Source: Corynebacterium ulcerans
GTDB taxonomy: Bacteria > Actinomycetota > Actinomycetes > Mycobacteriales > Mycobacteriaceae
DNA: 64,000 nucleotides
Reading direction: 5' to 3'
Assembly: GCF_900187135.1 (NCBI RefSeq)
Contig: NZ_LT906443.1
Coordinates: forward strand, 1,922,001-1,986,000
Shown here: positions 17,995-28,163 of the stretch, piece by piece
Position numbering within the stretch: the stretch's first letter is position 1
How the letters are laid out: every line of letters begins with the position of its first letter
Notes under the pieces: generated by a model
The model's input: the letters and a program-made list of their open reading frames with translations, nothing else
Told to the model about the DNA's origin: nothing
Database searches by the model: none
Made by a program: the position numbers and the translations under genes

Positions 17995-18314
17995 GCGTGC
18001 TTTGTGCTGGATATAGCTATTTTTCTTGTTATAAATGCTTTATTATTTTGTGACTTCGACGTAATGTTGTGCACACTACCCCCATTAGTGGAGAAGGACA
18101 CATTTAAAGCAAAGGTTTTTAAGCGCTCCTTTGTGGTTGCTAGTCTCCTTAGTAACGCCATCTGTATGTTCTATCACCAATTGTTTTGAACGTGATGTGT
18201 GTCCCTAATCCATTGTGAACCGTGGGGCACTTGTCGCTATAGGAGGTCGGACGTCTGATGTGTTGGCTGTCTCATTTTTGTGTGTTTCATCCATCTCAAG
18301 GAAGGAAGTTTCCA
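17995..18314. other. intergenic region upstream of the sialidase gene
   Basis: About 320 bases, AT-rich between 18000 and 18080, with no supported gene; a 61-residue open frame at 18004-18189 lacks a ribosome binding site. It presumably holds the sialidase promoter, but no convincing -10/-35 pair or operator was found. Confidence 0.4.
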
Positions 18315-20381
18315 ATGACGGAGTCACGCCGCCGTGGAACTCGCAAAGCGCTGATAACTCTCACAGCAGCGCTTGCTCTCACTGCTCAAGGCCTTGCGGT
18401 CCCTACAGTTTTTGCCGAAGAAGCCCTCAGCCCTGCAACTGCTCCCCTCGATAACAATGGGCTTTTCGACGCCGCTCCGCCCGCACCTGTAGCGCGTGGC
18501 GCAGTAGGGGAGGGACAGCTTCCTGAACCAAATGAGAATCCGGTCTTTGATGTAAAGACGCTGCGGGACGTGGATCCAGCTGGTCAGCGGTGTTTCCGTA
18601 TTCCTGCTATTGCTACGGCTGCTGATGGAACGCTTTTGGTGGCTTTTGATAATCGGTATGGTCCGGGCGAGCAGAGTAAAACCTGGTGTCGAGATGCTCC
18701 TTACACTCCTGGGAATGCAAAATCTCCTAAAGAACAGACAGATATTGAGCTATATCGGTCTGATGATTCCGGTAAGACCTTTAGCGACGGGGGATTTATT
18801 GCACGTGGTACTACAGATGAACGTGGCCTTTCGTATACGGATCCTGCCTTGGTTGTAGACCGAATTAACGGAAAAATATTTGCCTTTTTCGTCCGTGGAT
18901 ATGATCAGCGCTTTTTTCAAGCTGGTGCAGGGGTGAATAAAGGCGATATCGATGCTGTAATACAACGCCGTGACGTTCAGGATACTGTGGTAATTGAATC
19001 TCAGGATAATGGTGAAACCTGGGGGAATATGCGCCTCATCAGTGGCTTGACTGAAAAGATTTTAGTCAAAACGCACGGGAACTCGGCTGTTCCTGGATAT
19101 GGACGATTCGTGACTTCGGGAAGCGGGATTCAACTTACTTATGGGGTACATTCGGGTCGTTTAATTGTTCCTATTTCTGTGAAGACGAAATATGGATCGC
19201 AAGATAGGGTAGTAAATCTTTCGATCTATTCGGATGATGGTGGAGAGACCTGGGAAGCTGGCGAAGGCATCGCAGGCGATGGAATCTTTAACGGTGATGA
19301 GAGCAAGCTCGTTGAGCTGTCGGACGGCCGCATCATGATGAATTCGAAGGACAATGATAAGACCCGTTGGACCGCTTATTCTTCTGATCAGGGGGAAACC
19401 TGGTCTGACCCGGTACGTACTGTTGTTGCTCCGCCGCAGTTTCCTACCAAGCACAATACGGGCATTAATGTTTCCCTGATCAGGGCTTATCCTAATGCTC
19501 CCGAGGGGAGTGCTGCAGCCCGCGTCCTTTTATACTCTGCGCCAATTGACAAACGCACGAACCATGAGCACACGAAGGATGGACGCAATAACGGCTGGGT
19601 CATGGCTTCCTGTGACGATGGTAGGTCATGGACACATGGGCGCCAGATCGAATCAGGTCGTTTCCAATATTCGGTCATGACTCCTATGGCTGACGGAAAT
19701 ATCGGCATGGTTTATGAGACGGGAACATTTGATACCGGCATGATCCTCAAGTTCGCCAAGTTCAACATGGCGTGGCTGGGCGCTGATTGCTTGAGTAATA
19801 AGGCCCTGGGTATCACTGATCTGCCGGATCCCGCTCTGGCCAAGGCCATTGAAGATGCGAAAGCTGCGACGGCTAAGGCTGAGGAGGCTACGGCGAACGT
19901 CGTAAGGCTAACAAAGGAGCTGGAGGATCTTGAGATTGATAGGGAAGAACTGCTAGAAGCTCTGGATAAGGCTAAGGCAGCGGCGCAGAAAGCCATTACT
20001 GCTGCGGAAGAGGCTAATGCCAAGGTTAAGGCCGCTGAGGAGGCTACGGCGAAAGCCGAAGAATCCGCTGCAAAGGCAGAGGATGAGGCTAAAGCCCTTG
20101 CAGAGCAATTGGCCAAGGTTGAGGAGGAATTAGCAAAATCCCAAGATCAGGCAAAGGTTCTCGCTGAGGCTAAAGAGGCTGCCGAGATTGCTCAAAAAGC
20201 AGCAGAAGAGGCGCTTAGGTTGGAGAAAGAGAAGAACAAAACAGGTAAAGACACAGATAACACCGAAAATAAAGGTTTTTGGCAAGGTCTTTTGCAAGTC
20301 TTGCCAGGACTTGCACCCATTTTCAGTTTCTTAGCATCGCTATGGGATGGGATACAGAAATTATTTGGGGTTAAAGCCTAA
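18315..20381 (+). CDS. nanH: secreted sialidase (neuraminidase)
   Basis: A 688-residue exo-alpha-sialidase, releasing terminal sialic acid from host glycans. It has a signal peptide (about residues 1-35, ending VFAEEA), the FRIP motif at residues 94-97 with the first active-site arginine, and repeated Asp boxes S-x-D-x-G-x-T-F/W at about residues 149, 228, 305, 356 and 432. After the propeller comes an Ala/Glu/Lys-rich coiled coil (about 510-650) and a hydrophobic last 30 residues. ATG 18315 follows AAGGAAGGAAG. It is isolated by terminators between map and the infA region, consistent with acquisition as a single-gene cassette. Homologues are virulence-associated in C. diphtheriae-group species. 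Confidence 0.92.
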   Translation: MTESRRRGTRKALITLTAALALTAQGLAVPTVFAEEALSPATAPLDNNGLFDAAPPAPVARGAVGEGQLPEPNENPVFDVKTLRDVDPAGQRCFRIPAIATAADGTLLVAFDNRYGPGEQSKTWCRDAPYTPGNAKSPKEQTDIELYRSDDSGKTFSDGGFIARGTTDERGLSYTDPALVVDRINGKIFAFFVRGYDQRFFQAGAGVNKGDIDAVIQRRDVQDTVVIESQDNGETWGNMRLISGLTEKILVKTHGNSAVPGYGRFVTSGSGIQLTYGVHSGRLIVPISVKTKYGSQDRVVNLSIYSDDGGETWEAGEGIAGDGIFNGDESKLVELSDGRIMMNSKDNDKTRWTAYSSDQGETWSDPVRTVVAPPQFPTKHNTGINVSLIRAYPNAPEGSAAARVLLYSAPIDKRTNHEHTKDGRNNGWVMASCDDGRSWTHGRQIESGRFQYSVMTPMADGNIGMVYETGTFDTGMILKFAKFNMAWLGADCLSNKALGITDLPDPALAKAIEDAKAATAKAEEATANVVRLTKELEDLEIDREELLEALDKAKAAAQKAITAAEEANAKVKAAEEATAKAEESAAKAEDEAKALAEQLAKVEEELAKSQDQAKVLAEAKEAAEIAQKAAEEALRLEKEKNKTGKDTDNTENKGFWQGLLQVLPGLAPIFSFLASLWDGIQKLFGVKA

Positions 20382-20405
20382 AACGGCGAGAACAATGTGA
20401 TCGCT

Positions 20406-20446
20406 AAAAAATGGGCGTGTGGAGCAGAATCCACACGCCCATTTTT
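20406..20446. terminator. bidirectional terminator after nanH
   Basis: AAAAATGGGCGTGTGGA pairs perfectly with TCCACACGCCCATTTTT around a seven-base loop. The A and T tails make it usable in both directions. Confidence 0.93.
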
Positions 20447-20548
20447 GTTTATCTCTTGCTAAAAGTTGCCGAATTGTTACGTGCGACACGCCGAGTCGGG
20501 TGTGCTCAGTTTCCTAAGTTTTTGCTCAGTCGGGATATAGTGGTCAGC

Positions 20549-21289
20549 ATGTCGTATAAGCCCCGTCATGCGAAGCAGTCCATGGCTCGTCGTCGTATTG
20601 CGGCGATGGTTGGAACTGCAGCAACTTCCGCAGCTCTTCTGGTGAGCCAGGCTGCCACTTCTTCCGCACAGGACTTCGGATCGAGCAACCTCAGTAGCTC
20701 TATTGATCAACAGTTGCAGAACCTTGGTCGTCAGACTCGTGACGGAGCTTGGGATCTGCGTAATAACTTGCGCGCGCAGGCCGATGCTGGTTTGCCTGTC
20801 GACGCCGCCACTATGGTGAAGCAATCCATTGATAATGCTGTTAACTTCGCGTTCCCTGGTCTTATCCAAGAGCGGACTGCGCCGCCAGTTGTGCCTGCTC
20901 CTGCTCCGGCGCCTGCTCCTGCCCGCCCAGCTTTTGACACCGGCTCTTGCCCAGCATTTGCCCGTGCGTGCATTGACTTGGCGGGGCAGCGTTCATGGCT
21001 CCAACAGAATGGCCAGGTCTCTTATGGTGCGGTGCCAATCTCCAGCGGACGCGTAGGTCATGAGACCCCCAAGGGTATTTTCCATGTTAATCGCAAGATT
21101 AAAGATGAAATCTCCCGAGAATTCAATAACGCTCCTATGCCATTTTCTGTGTACTTCACCAACAACGGTATTGCGTTCCATGAGGGAAGCCCACAGGTGG
21201 CCTCGCACGGTTGCATTCACCTCAACCACAACGATGCTGTGACCTTCTTTAATCAACTGCAGGTTGGGGACGTCGTCTACGTGTACTAA
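20549..21289 (+). CDS. L,D-transpeptidase (YkuD domain), secreted
   Basis: A 246-residue exported protein. The basic N-terminus (MSYKPRHAKQSMARRR) and hydrophobic segment to about residue 45 form a signal peptide ending in SSAQ. A linker rich in Pro and Ala (about 112-127) leads to a YkuD catalytic domain, with HGCIHL carrying the nucleophile Cys222. The family forms 3-3 cross-links in peptidoglycan. An upstream in-frame extension exists but begins inside the nanH terminator, so ATG 20549 is preferred although its ribosome binding site is weak. Confidence 0.85.
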   Translation: MSYKPRHAKQSMARRRIAAMVGTAATSAALLVSQAATSSAQDFGSSNLSSSIDQQLQNLGRQTRDGAWDLRNNLRAQADAGLPVDAATMVKQSIDNAVNFAFPGLIQERTAPPVVPAPAPAPAPARPAFDTGSCPAFARACIDLAGQRSWLQQNGQVSYGAVPISSGRVGHETPKGIFHVNRKIKDEISREFNNAPMPFSVYFTNNGIAFHEGSPQVASHGCIHLNHNDAVTFFNQLQVGDVVYVY

Positions 21290-21626
21290 TCGCAACGTAG
21301 GTTTATGGCTTATAAGAACTGGCTGCGGCATCGTGAGAAGATGTCCGTGGCCTTTTCTTTATGGGGTAGCACCTGGGGATAGTGGGGTGATGGTGAGGGG
21401 GTGGGCGTCGAGAAGCTAATAAGTCATAACCTGCAGCGAGCGCTGGGGCTGATAAAGAGCCTAGAAAAAACTTGGCTTTTCGGGCGGGGCGCTGTATTGT
21501 TGTTCGTTGGTGTATTGCCAAAAGGTGAAACACCTGTAATAAGCAGTGATTATGCGGCATCGTAATGATGAATCGGTTGGGATATTCAACCAAATTTTCA
21601 GGACCGATGTCAGGAATGTGGAGGCT
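21290..21626. other. intergenic region before infA
   Basis: This 337-base gap holds a copy of the dispersed motif (GTGGGCGTCGAGAAGC, 21401-21416) and presumably the infA promoter. No gene was supported. AT-rich sequence at 21460-21550 is the likely promoter area, not resolved further. Confidence 0.4.
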
Positions 21627-21845
21627 ATGGCTAAGGAAGGCGCAATCGAGGTTGAGGGTCGTATTATCGAGCCTTTGCCCAACGCAATGTTCCGCGTCGA
21701 ACTCGATAACGGACACAAAGTGCTTGCTCATATCAGTGGCAAAATGCGTCAGCACTATATCCGTATCCTCCCTGAGGACCGCGTAGTCGTGGAGCTTTCT
21801 CCTTACGACTTGAACCGTGGTCGCATTGTTTACCGCTACAAATAA
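21627..21845 (+). CDS. infA: translation initiation factor IF-1
   Basis: A 72-residue IF-1, an OB-fold protein that occupies the 30S A site during initiation. It begins [20 protein letters not shown] and ends RGRIVYRYK, matching the family throughout. ATG 21627 follows GGAGG closely and fits the known length; an upstream in-frame extension is not used. It precedes the rpsM operon, as usual. Confidence 0.97.
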   Translation: MAKEGAIEVEGRIIEPLPNAMFRVELDNGHKVLAHISGKMRQHYIRILPEDRVVVELSPYDLNRGRIVYRYK

Positions 21846-21889
21846 TTCGACTCAGTCGTTTATTTCTTTTGAAGCCTCCATGCTTCACT

Positions 21890-21932
21890 GATGCCTCGGC
21901 ATCACCCACACCTTTGGCCGCGGTGGCCAAAG
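21890..21932 (+). promoter_or_regulatory. two leader hairpins between infA and rpsM
   Basis: GATGCC-TC-GGCATC (21890-21903) and CTTTGGCC / GGCCAAAG (21912-21932) are perfect small hairpins within the 193-base gap. Neither is followed by a T run, so they are probably leader structure of the rpsM operon. Confidence 0.5.
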
Positions 21933-22038
21933 CCTTGCGCATCTCATCCCATCGTCCGGCATCCGTCCGGGCAAAGTGATGTTTGGTAAGGACGAGCATG
22001 GAGAAAACCACCGTAACAACCGGAAAGGTACTGCCCTT

Positions 22039-22407
22039 ATGGCACGTCTAGCTGGAGTTGACCTTCCGCGCAACAAGCGCATGGAGGTTGCACTCACTTA
22101 CATCTACGGTATCGGCCCTGCCCGTGCCGCCCAGCTGCTCAAGGAGACCGGCATCTCCCCGGACCTGCGCACTGACAACCTCACTGACGAGCAGGTTTCT
22201 GCTCTTCGTGACGTCATTGAAGCAACTTGGAAGGTTGAGGGTGACCTCCGCCGCCAGGTTCAGGCCGACATTCGCCGCAAGATCGAAATCGGCTGCTACC
22301 AGGGTCTGCGCCACCGCCGTGGCCTGCCCGTCCGTGGCCAGCGCACCAAGACCAACGCACGTACGCGTAAGGGTCCGAAGAAGACGATCGCCGGAAAGAA
22401 GAAGTAA
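22039..22407 (+). CDS. rpsM: 30S ribosomal protein S13
   Basis: A 122-residue S13, contacting the P-site tRNA and the 50S subunit. It opens [26 protein letters not shown] and ends with the basic tail [14 protein letters not shown] 22039 has GGAAAGG about 12 bases upstream and matches the family start. It leads the alpha operon rpsM-rpsK-rpsD-rpoA-rplQ. Confidence 0.97.
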   Translation: MARLAGVDLPRNKRMEVALTYIYGIGPARAAQLLKETGISPDLRTDNLTDEQVSALRDVIEATWKVEGDLRRQVQADIRRKIEIGCYQGLRHRRGLPVRGQRTKTNARTRKGPKKTIAGKKK

Positions 22408-22410
22408 TTC

Positions 22411-22815
22411 ATGCCTCCTAAGACTCGCAGCACGGCTCGCCGCACTGGTCGTCGTGTAGTTAAAAAGAATGTGGCTCAGGGCCACGCATACATCAAGTCC
22501 ACCTTCAACAACACCATCGTTTCCATCACGGATCCGTCCGGTGCTGTCATCGCATGGGCATCCTCCGGCCACGTCGGATTCAAGGGTTCCCGTAAGTCCA
22601 CCCCGTTCGCAGCTCAGCTTGCTGCTGAGAACGCTGCTCGCAAGGCAATGGACCACGGCATGAAGAAGGTTGACGTATTCGTTAAGGGCCCAGGTTCGGG
22701 CCGCGAAACCGCTATCCGCTCTCTTCAGGCTGCCGGCCTTGAGGTGACCTCCATCTCCGACGTCACCCCTCAGCCGTTCAACGGCTGCCGCCCACCGAAG
22801 CGTCGTCGCGTTTAA
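22411..22815 (+). CDS. rpsK: 30S ribosomal protein S11
   Basis: A 134-residue S11 with [21 protein letters not shown] and the C-terminal signature [18 protein letters not shown]. It forms part of the 30S platform near the E site. It begins three bases after rpsM, so the two are coupled. Confidence 0.97.
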   Translation: MPPKTRSTARRTGRRVVKKNVAQGHAYIKSTFNNTIVSITDPSGAVIAWASSGHVGFKGSRKSTPFAAQLAAENAARKAMDHGMKKVDVFVKGPGSGRETAIRSLQAAGLEVTSISDVTPQPFNGCRPPKRRRV

Positions 22816-22838
22816 TAGGAAAGGAAAGGTAACTTACA

Positions 22839-23444
22839 ATGGCTCGTTATACCGGCCCAGCAACCCGTAAGTCCCGCCGCCTCCGCGTCGACCTCGTCGG
22901 CGGAGACATGGCATTCGAGCGTCGCCCCTACCCTCCGGGACAGGCTGGCCGCGCACGCATCAAAGAGTCTGAGTACCTGCTTCAGCTGCAGGAGAAGCAG
23001 AAGGCTCGCTTCACCTACGGTGTTATGGAGAAGCAGTTCCGTCGCTACTACGCAGAGGCTAACCGTCTCCCGGGCAAGACCGGTGACAACCTGGTCATCC
23101 TGCTTGAGGCTCGTCTCGACAACGTTGTGTACCGCGCAGGTCTCGCACGCACGCGCCGCCAGGCACGTCAGCTCGTTTCCCACGGACACTTCACCGTGAA
23201 CGGCAAGAAGATCAACGTTCCTTCCTACAAGGTTTCTCAGTACGACATCATCGATGTTCGCGAGAAGTCTCGTAAGATGATCTGGTTCGAAGAGGCTCAG
23301 GAGAACCTCCTCGACGCAGTTGTGCCAGCATGGCTGCAGGTCGTTCCGTCCACCCTGCGCATTCTCGTGCACCAGTTGCCAGAGCGCGCTCAGATCGACG
23401 TTCCGCTGCAAGAGCAGCTCATCGTCGAGTTCTACTCGAAGTAA
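22839..23444 (+). CDS. rpsD: 30S ribosomal protein S4 (zinc-free form)
   Basis: A 201-residue S4, a primary 16S rRNA binder. The S4 RNA-binding domain spans about residues 90-155 ([29 protein letters not shown]). The N-terminal region has no cysteine cluster, so it is the zinc-independent form. AGGAAAGG precedes the ATG. It is third in the alpha operon. Confidence 0.97.
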   Translation: MARYTGPATRKSRRLRVDLVGGDMAFERRPYPPGQAGRARIKESEYLLQLQEKQKARFTYGVMEKQFRRYYAEANRLPGKTGDNLVILLEARLDNVVYRAGLARTRRQARQLVSHGHFTVNGKKINVPSYKVSQYDIIDVREKSRKMIWFEEAQENLLDAVVPAWLQVVPSTLRILVHQLPERAQIDVPLQEQLIVEFYSK

Positions 23445-23582
23445 TTTTCTGTTCTCCTGCTTTGTGGCTTCCATACTGTGGAGGCCGCGGGGCAGGACGC
23501 GACAGGAATCTTCTTTAAGTCCTTTCATCCTTTCCGCCTATAGACGTCAAATAGCGGTCGTCACTCACAGGAGAGTTCTTAA

Positions 23583-24599
23583 ATGCTCATTTCTCAGCGC
23601 CCCACCCTCACCGAGGAATACGTTGATTCCGCTCGTTCGCGCTTCGTTATCGAACCGCTTGAGCCGGGTTTCGGTTACACCCTTGGTAACTCGCTGCGTC
23701 GTACCCTGCTTTCGTCCATCCCGGGCGCTGCAGTGACCAGCGTGAAGATCGATGGTGTTCTTCATGAGTTCACCACGATCAACGGTGTGAAAGAAGATGT
23801 CTCTGACATCATCCTGAACATCAAGGGTCTGGTTCTGTCTTCCGACTCTGATGAGCCGGTTGTCATGTACCTCCGTAAGGAAGGCGCTGGCGTTGTATCC
23901 GCTGGCGACATTGAGCCGCCTGCCGGTGTGGAGATTCATAATCCGGATCTGCACATTGCGACGCTAAATGAGCAGGGTCGTCTTGATATCGAGATGATCG
24001 TCGAGCGCGGTCGTGGCTACGTCCCGGCTTCTCTCTACGCAGGCACCAACGAGATCGGTCGCATTCCTGTTGACCAGATTTACTCCCCGGTGCTCAAGGT
24101 GAGCTACAAGGTCGAAGCTACTCGTGTTGAGCAGCGCACCGACTTTGACAAGCTCATCATCGATGTTGAGACCAAGAACTCTATCGCTCCGAGTGACGCT
24201 CTTGCGTCTGCTGGCAAGACCCTGGTTGAGCTGTTCGGCCTCGCACGTGAGCTGAACACCGCCGCTGAGGGCATCGAGATCGGTCCTTCTCCGCAAGAGA
24301 CTGAGTACATCGCTGCTTACAGCATGCCAATCGAGGACCTGAACTTCTCCGTTCGCTCCTACAACTGCCTGAAGCGTCAGGAGATCCACACCGTCGGTGA
24401 GCTTGCAGAGTGCACCGAGTCGGATTTGCTGGATATCCGTAACTTTGGTCAGAAGTCGATCAACGAAGTCAAGATCAAGCTCGCTGGCTTGGGTCTGTTC
24501 CTGAAGGACTCTCCTGAGGACTTTGATCCCACCCAACTCGAGGGCTACGACGCCGCTACCGGCGACTACGTGGACACGGATCTGGAAGATTCCGAGTAA
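23583..24599 (+). CDS. rpoA: RNA polymerase alpha subunit
   Basis: A 338-residue alpha subunit. The N-terminal dimerisation domain contains [22 protein letters not shown], the linker lies around residue 235, and the C-terminal DNA- and activator-binding domain follows ([20 protein letters not shown]). It nucleates assembly of the core polymerase. A 138-base gap separates it from rpsD, with AGGAGAG just before the ATG. Confidence 0.97.
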   Translation: MLISQRPTLTEEYVDSARSRFVIEPLEPGFGYTLGNSLRRTLLSSIPGAAVTSVKIDGVLHEFTTINGVKEDVSDIILNIKGLVLSSDSDEPVVMYLRKEGAGVVSAGDIEPPAGVEIHNPDLHIATLNEQGRLDIEMIVERGRGYVPASLYAGTNEIGRIPVDQIYSPVLKVSYKVEATRVEQRTDFDKLIIDVETKNSIAPSDALASAGKTLVELFGLARELNTAAEGIEIGPSPQETEYIAAYSMPIEDLNFSVRSYNCLKRQEIHTVGELAECTESDLLDIRNFGQKSINEVKIKLAGLGLFLKDSPEDFDPTQLEGYDAATGDYVDTDLEDSE

Positions 24600-24674
24600 G
24601 AAGCCCAGTAGGGGCCTGACCATTGCGGCCAAGGTCCCAAGCGCTCAATAAAACTTGTACACGAGGAGTACACA

Positions 24675-25160
24675 ATGCCTACCCCTAAGAAGGGCGCCCG
24701 TCTCGGCGGTTCCGCAAGCCACCAGAAGCACATTCTGTCGAACCTTGCGGCACAGCTTTTCGAGCACGGCGCTATCAAGACCACCGATGCTAAGGCTAAG
24801 CTTCTGCGTCCTTACGCAGAGAAGCTGATCACCAAGGCTAAGAGCGGCTCTGTTGCGGATCGTCGCAACGTGCTCAAGCTCGTTCCGAACAAGGACGTCG
24901 TTGCACATCTGTTCAACGAGTTGGCTCCGAAGTTCGAGAACCGCGAGGGTGGCTACACCCGCATCATCAAGCTCGAGAACCGCAAGGGTGACAACGCTCC
25001 TATGAGCCAGATCTCCCTCGTTCTTGAGGAGACTGTTTCTGCAGAGGCAAGCCGCGCAACCCGCGCAGCTGCTTCCAAGGAAGCTGAGAAGGTAGAGGAG
25101 CCAGCAGTCGAGGAGACCGCTGCAGAGACCTCCACCGACGAGGCTGCAGAAGAGAAGTAG
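24675..25160 (+). CDS. rplQ: 50S ribosomal protein L17
   Basis: A 161-residue L17. The conserved domain covers about residues 1-120 ([21 protein letters not shown]). The last 40 residues form an acidic Ala/Glu-rich tail ([19 protein letters not shown]) typical of actinobacterial L17 and probably disordered. ACGAGGAG precedes the ATG. Last gene of the alpha operon. Confidence 0.97.
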   Translation: MPTPKKGARLGGSASHQKHILSNLAAQLFEHGAIKTTDAKAKLLRPYAEKLITKAKSGSVADRRNVLKLVPNKDVVAHLFNELAPKFENREGGYTRIIKLENRKGDNAPMSQISLVLEETVSAEASRATRAAASKEAEKVEEPAVEETAAETSTDEAAEEK

Positions 25161-25186
25161 TCTTTAAGGCTTTAACGCCTGGACAT

Positions 25187-25229
25187 AAAACGTCCCTCAT
25201 CGCTGATAAAAGCAGATGAGGGACGTTTT
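25187..25229 (+). terminator. terminator of the alpha operon
   Basis: AAAACGTCCCTCATC pairs perfectly with GATGAGGGACGTTTT around a 12-base loop. It starts 26 bases after the rplQ stop. Confidence 0.93.
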
Positions 25230-25359
25230 GCTATAGGGGCAGCAGTCGCAGGCGTGCCCTTTGTTAGATTAGAATGCGCTCGACCCTGTGCTTGAGAGAA
25301 TGTGGGGTTGAGGTGGGCGTCGAAAAGCAACCAGTGTTGCTTCGTGGAGGAATAACAAT

Positions 25360-26235
25360 ATGGAGACCAACCAGCTAACTGTGCGTATTCGCCTCGATCT
25401 GGCTTATGATGGCACTCATTTTCATGGGTGGGCGCGTCAGGGAACCTCCCAGCTGCGCACGGTGCAACGAGTGCTCGAGGATTCGCTTGAGCTTATTCTT
25501 AGACATCCGATTCAACTGACCGTGGCAGGCCGCACAGATGCCGGAGTTCATGCTGCGGGGCAGGTGGCGCACTTTGATGTTCCGGAGGCTGCGCTGGATA
25601 CTCGCAGTATCGACGGCGACCCGTGCAACCTGGTACGACGCCTGGCTCGCCTGCTGCCCGAGGACGTGCGAGTCCACGCGTGCACGCGAGCCCCGGAAGG
25701 GTTCGACGCGCGGTTTTCTGCTTTACGACGCCACTACGTCTACCGCCTGACCACCCACCCGCGAGGCGCTCTTCCTACTCGTGCAACGGACACAGCGCAC
25801 TGGCCGAAGCAGATCGACATGAATGCGATGCAAGCAGCCGCAGACGTCCTTATCGGTCTGCACGACTTCGCGGCCTTTTGCAAGTATCGAGAAGGCGCAA
25901 CAACGATCCGCGACCTGCAAGAATTCACATGGCACGACGTCTCCACTCCGCTGGAACCACAGCTCTATGAAGCCCACGTCACTGCTGACGCCTTTTGCTG
26001 GTCCATGGTCCGGTCACTCGTCGGCAGCTGTCTAGTCATCGGAGAGGGGAAACGGCCGGAAGGATTCGCCGATTCTTTGCTCACAGAAACCTCTCGTTCC
26101 TCCCGCGTTCCCGTTGCACCAGCCAAAGGGCTAAGCCTGGTGGGCGTCGATTACCCCGTGGACAGCGAGTTGCTGGCTCGCGCAGACGTTACCCGTGCAG
26201 TGCGGACCGCTGGCGATATTTCAGGGAACCACTAA
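25360..26235 (+). CDS. truA: tRNA pseudouridine(38-40) synthase
   Basis: A 291-residue TruA, isomerising uridines 38-40 in the tRNA anticodon arm. The catalytic aspartate is Asp60 in [10 protein letters not shown]; further family motifs are RRHYVYRL and [20 protein letters not shown] lies about ten bases before the ATG. A copy of the dispersed motif (GGTGGGCGTCGAAAAGC, 25312-25328) lies just upstream. It follows the alpha operon, as in many actinobacteria, but behind a terminator. Confidence 0.95.
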   Translation: METNQLTVRIRLDLAYDGTHFHGWARQGTSQLRTVQRVLEDSLELILRHPIQLTVAGRTDAGVHAAGQVAHFDVPEAALDTRSIDGDPCNLVRRLARLLPEDVRVHACTRAPEGFDARFSALRRHYVYRLTTHPRGALPTRATDTAHWPKQIDMNAMQAAADVLIGLHDFAAFCKYREGATTIRDLQEFTWHDVSTPLEPQLYEAHVTADAFCWSMVRSLVGSCLVIGEGKRPEGFADSLLTETSRSSRVPVAPAKGLSLVGVDYPVDSELLARADVTRAVRTAGDISGNH

Positions 26236-26315
26236 GGCATTCGCATCCGTCTAACTAGATGGCCCATTCCCAGGGGCTGTCTAGCCAATTCCCTATGCGC
26301 ATGAGGACGGATGCC

Positions 26316-27653
26316 ATGGACACAACAACACAAACTCCCCACGAGAACGCAGTTCAACGCAGAGGCATCGCCCCTGCAACAAAGGCTCAAGTCTCAGGCC
26401 ATAGGTTTCTTGTTCGGCGCATAGAGCTAGGGCTTTTGCTTGGCGACGTCCGCATGATCCATGATCCGCTAGGTAGGCTGCGCCGCGCCCTGGCGTTTGG
26501 GCTCAGCGCGGTTGGGCTTGTGGCATTAGGCGCAGGCGCACTAGCACTTTTTAGCCCGAACCCCGATCCCGGCGACGCACGTATCCTGTCCTCGCAACGA
26601 GGTGACCTCTTTGTGCGCGTCGGAGAACAACTGCACCCGGTGACCAATCTGACGTCCGCACGGCTTGCCGTGGAGGAATCGTCCACGCCGGTCAAAGTTG
26701 GTGATTCAGTACTAAAGACCAAACGCATAGCAGTCCCCATCGGGATCGCAGACGCACCCAGCGTCTTCAACGAAGCCCCCAGGACAGAGCCCCTCTGGCA
26801 AGTCTGTACTTCTACTCCTGCACCAACCGAGTCGAATTCCCCACGGACAACATTCCTCATCAATCACGCCACTGCTTTTGACGAAGCCCCACAACTCGGG
26901 GACGACGAAGCCCTTTTAGCAACGAGCCCGGCAGGCGACGTGGTGGTCACCGCTGCAACTAGGAGGCTTCTTCCACCACCTGAGACTCCCGAGGGCAGGA
27001 GCATTCGGCGAAGACTCGGCATTGACTTTGCGACGCCACGGTGGAACCCTGCGCCAGACGTGTTGGCTATTGTTCCAGAGTCACCCCAGTTCCACCTCCC
27101 CGTGGGGAATCTGGAACTTTTTGTAGCCGACGGCGAATACTGGCTAAAGAATGACTTGGGAGTTGTGCGCATTAGCCCTCTGCAAAAGGATGTTCTCACA
27201 GATGTAGGTTGGGAACTCAAAACCGTCTCGCGAACAGAGATGACAGCGCGACCTGACATAGAACTTCAGATAGCGCTGCCCGAGAAACCGTTGCGTTGGC
27301 AAAATCCTCATAAAACAGATACCTGCATATCGGTGTCGTTTGCCCACACAGATATGGAATCGAGCATCTCTGTGGGACTCACCAGTTCTGCTACGGCGTC
27401 TGCGTCTGCAGTCGAACTTTCGGGAGACTCTGTGGCGACGCACTTTGTGGGCACCGGAGGGACTGTAGCTGTAGAAACAGGCGCGGGAGTACATCTGATT
27501 TCTGAGCATGGTCTGCGCCATCAGCTGGCACATAATGCGGTGTTAGAGCATTTAGGCATTCGCACGATACAGCGTGTGTCATGGTTTCTTCTCCGACTGC
27601 TGCCATCTGGAACTACCTTGAGCAAGGAAGCCGCATTAACACCGCTCTACTAG
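26316..27653 (+). CDS. eccB: type VII secretion core protein EccB
   Basis: A 445-residue EccB. The N-terminal cytoplasmic stretch (ATKAQVSGHRFLVRRIELGLLLGD) is the EccB signature, followed by one transmembrane helix at about residues 55-78 and a large extracytoplasmic domain with repeats typical of the family. EccB is part of the ESX membrane complex with EccC and EccD. ATG 26316 is chosen because AGGACGG lies six bases upstream. It is separated from the other ecc genes by a small membrane protein gene and the convergent mycP-eccD pair. Confidence 0.88.
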   Translation: MDTTTQTPHENAVQRRGIAPATKAQVSGHRFLVRRIELGLLLGDVRMIHDPLGRLRRALAFGLSAVGLVALGAGALALFSPNPDPGDARILSSQRGDLFVRVGEQLHPVTNLTSARLAVEESSTPVKVGDSVLKTKRIAVPIGIADAPSVFNEAPRTEPLWQVCTSTPAPTESNSPRTTFLINHATAFDEAPQLGDDEALLATSPAGDVVVTAATRRLLPPPETPEGRSIRRRLGIDFATPRWNPAPDVLAIVPESPQFHLPVGNLELFVADGEYWLKNDLGVVRISPLQKDVLTDVGWELKTVSRTEMTARPDIELQIALPEKPLRWQNPHKTDTCISVSFAHTDMESSISVGLTSSATASASAVELSGDSVATHFVGTGGTVAVETGAGVHLISEHGLRHQLAHNAVLEHLGIRTIQRVSWFLLRLLPSGTTLSKEAALTPLY

Positions 27654-27740
27654 TGTGTAGACTTTTCCTTCGAGTCTGAAATTTTTCGAAGGACCACATA
27701 TACGTTTTATCACCATGCCCGCAAGAGGAAAGGAACGCGC

Positions 27741-28163
27741 ATGAGCTCGATGCGTGACGCAGTTGCGGACAAGCTTGCTCACATCAATCAGCGTCATGAG
27801 AGTCTTAAACGCCATCGTTTTGGATTCCTTGTACGACCCACCGTTCTCATTCTTGGATGGTTGGTCGTTATCGTGGGGATTATTACCATTCCTTTTCCCG
27901 GGCCTGGATGGCTTACCGTGTTTGTGGGAATCGGAATTTTATCCTTGGAATTGCACTGGGCAAGCGGCCTTTTAGCATGGGGTGTGAGGCTTTACGATCG
28001 CTTCTTTTCCTGGTACCACGTGCAACCCAAAAGGACGCGTTATTCTCTGATAGCCGGCACTTTAGTGGCTGCTTGGATCGCTGGAATCGCGATTGTTCTA
28101 CTGCTATGGAAATTGGGGTTTGTACCGTTTCTAGACCCCATAGTGCGTATGCTGATCGGCTAG
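27741..28163 (+). CDS. PGPGW-type transmembrane protein (TIGR02611-like)
   Basis: A 140-residue membrane protein with the PFPGPGWLTVFVGIGIL segment that names the PGPGW family, plus a second hydrophobic pair near residues 105-130. Function unknown; it is regularly next to type VII genes in corynebacteria. AGGAAAGGAA precedes the ATG. Its TAG overlaps the mycP stop on the opposite strand within the tetranucleotide CTAG at 28160-28163. Confidence 0.75.
   Translation: MSSMRDAVADKLAHINQRHESLKRHRFGFLVRPTVLILGWLVVIVGIITIPFPGPGWLTVFVGIGILSLELHWASGLLAWGVRLYDRFFSWYHVQPKRTRYSLIAGTLVAAWIAGIAIVLLLWKLGFVPFLDPIVRMLIG

Noticed and set aside
26056..26078. possible palindromic repeat copy in truA (GGATTCGCCGATTCTTTG)
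   Set aside because: Too many changes in both arms; the residues it encodes fit a normal TruA segment.
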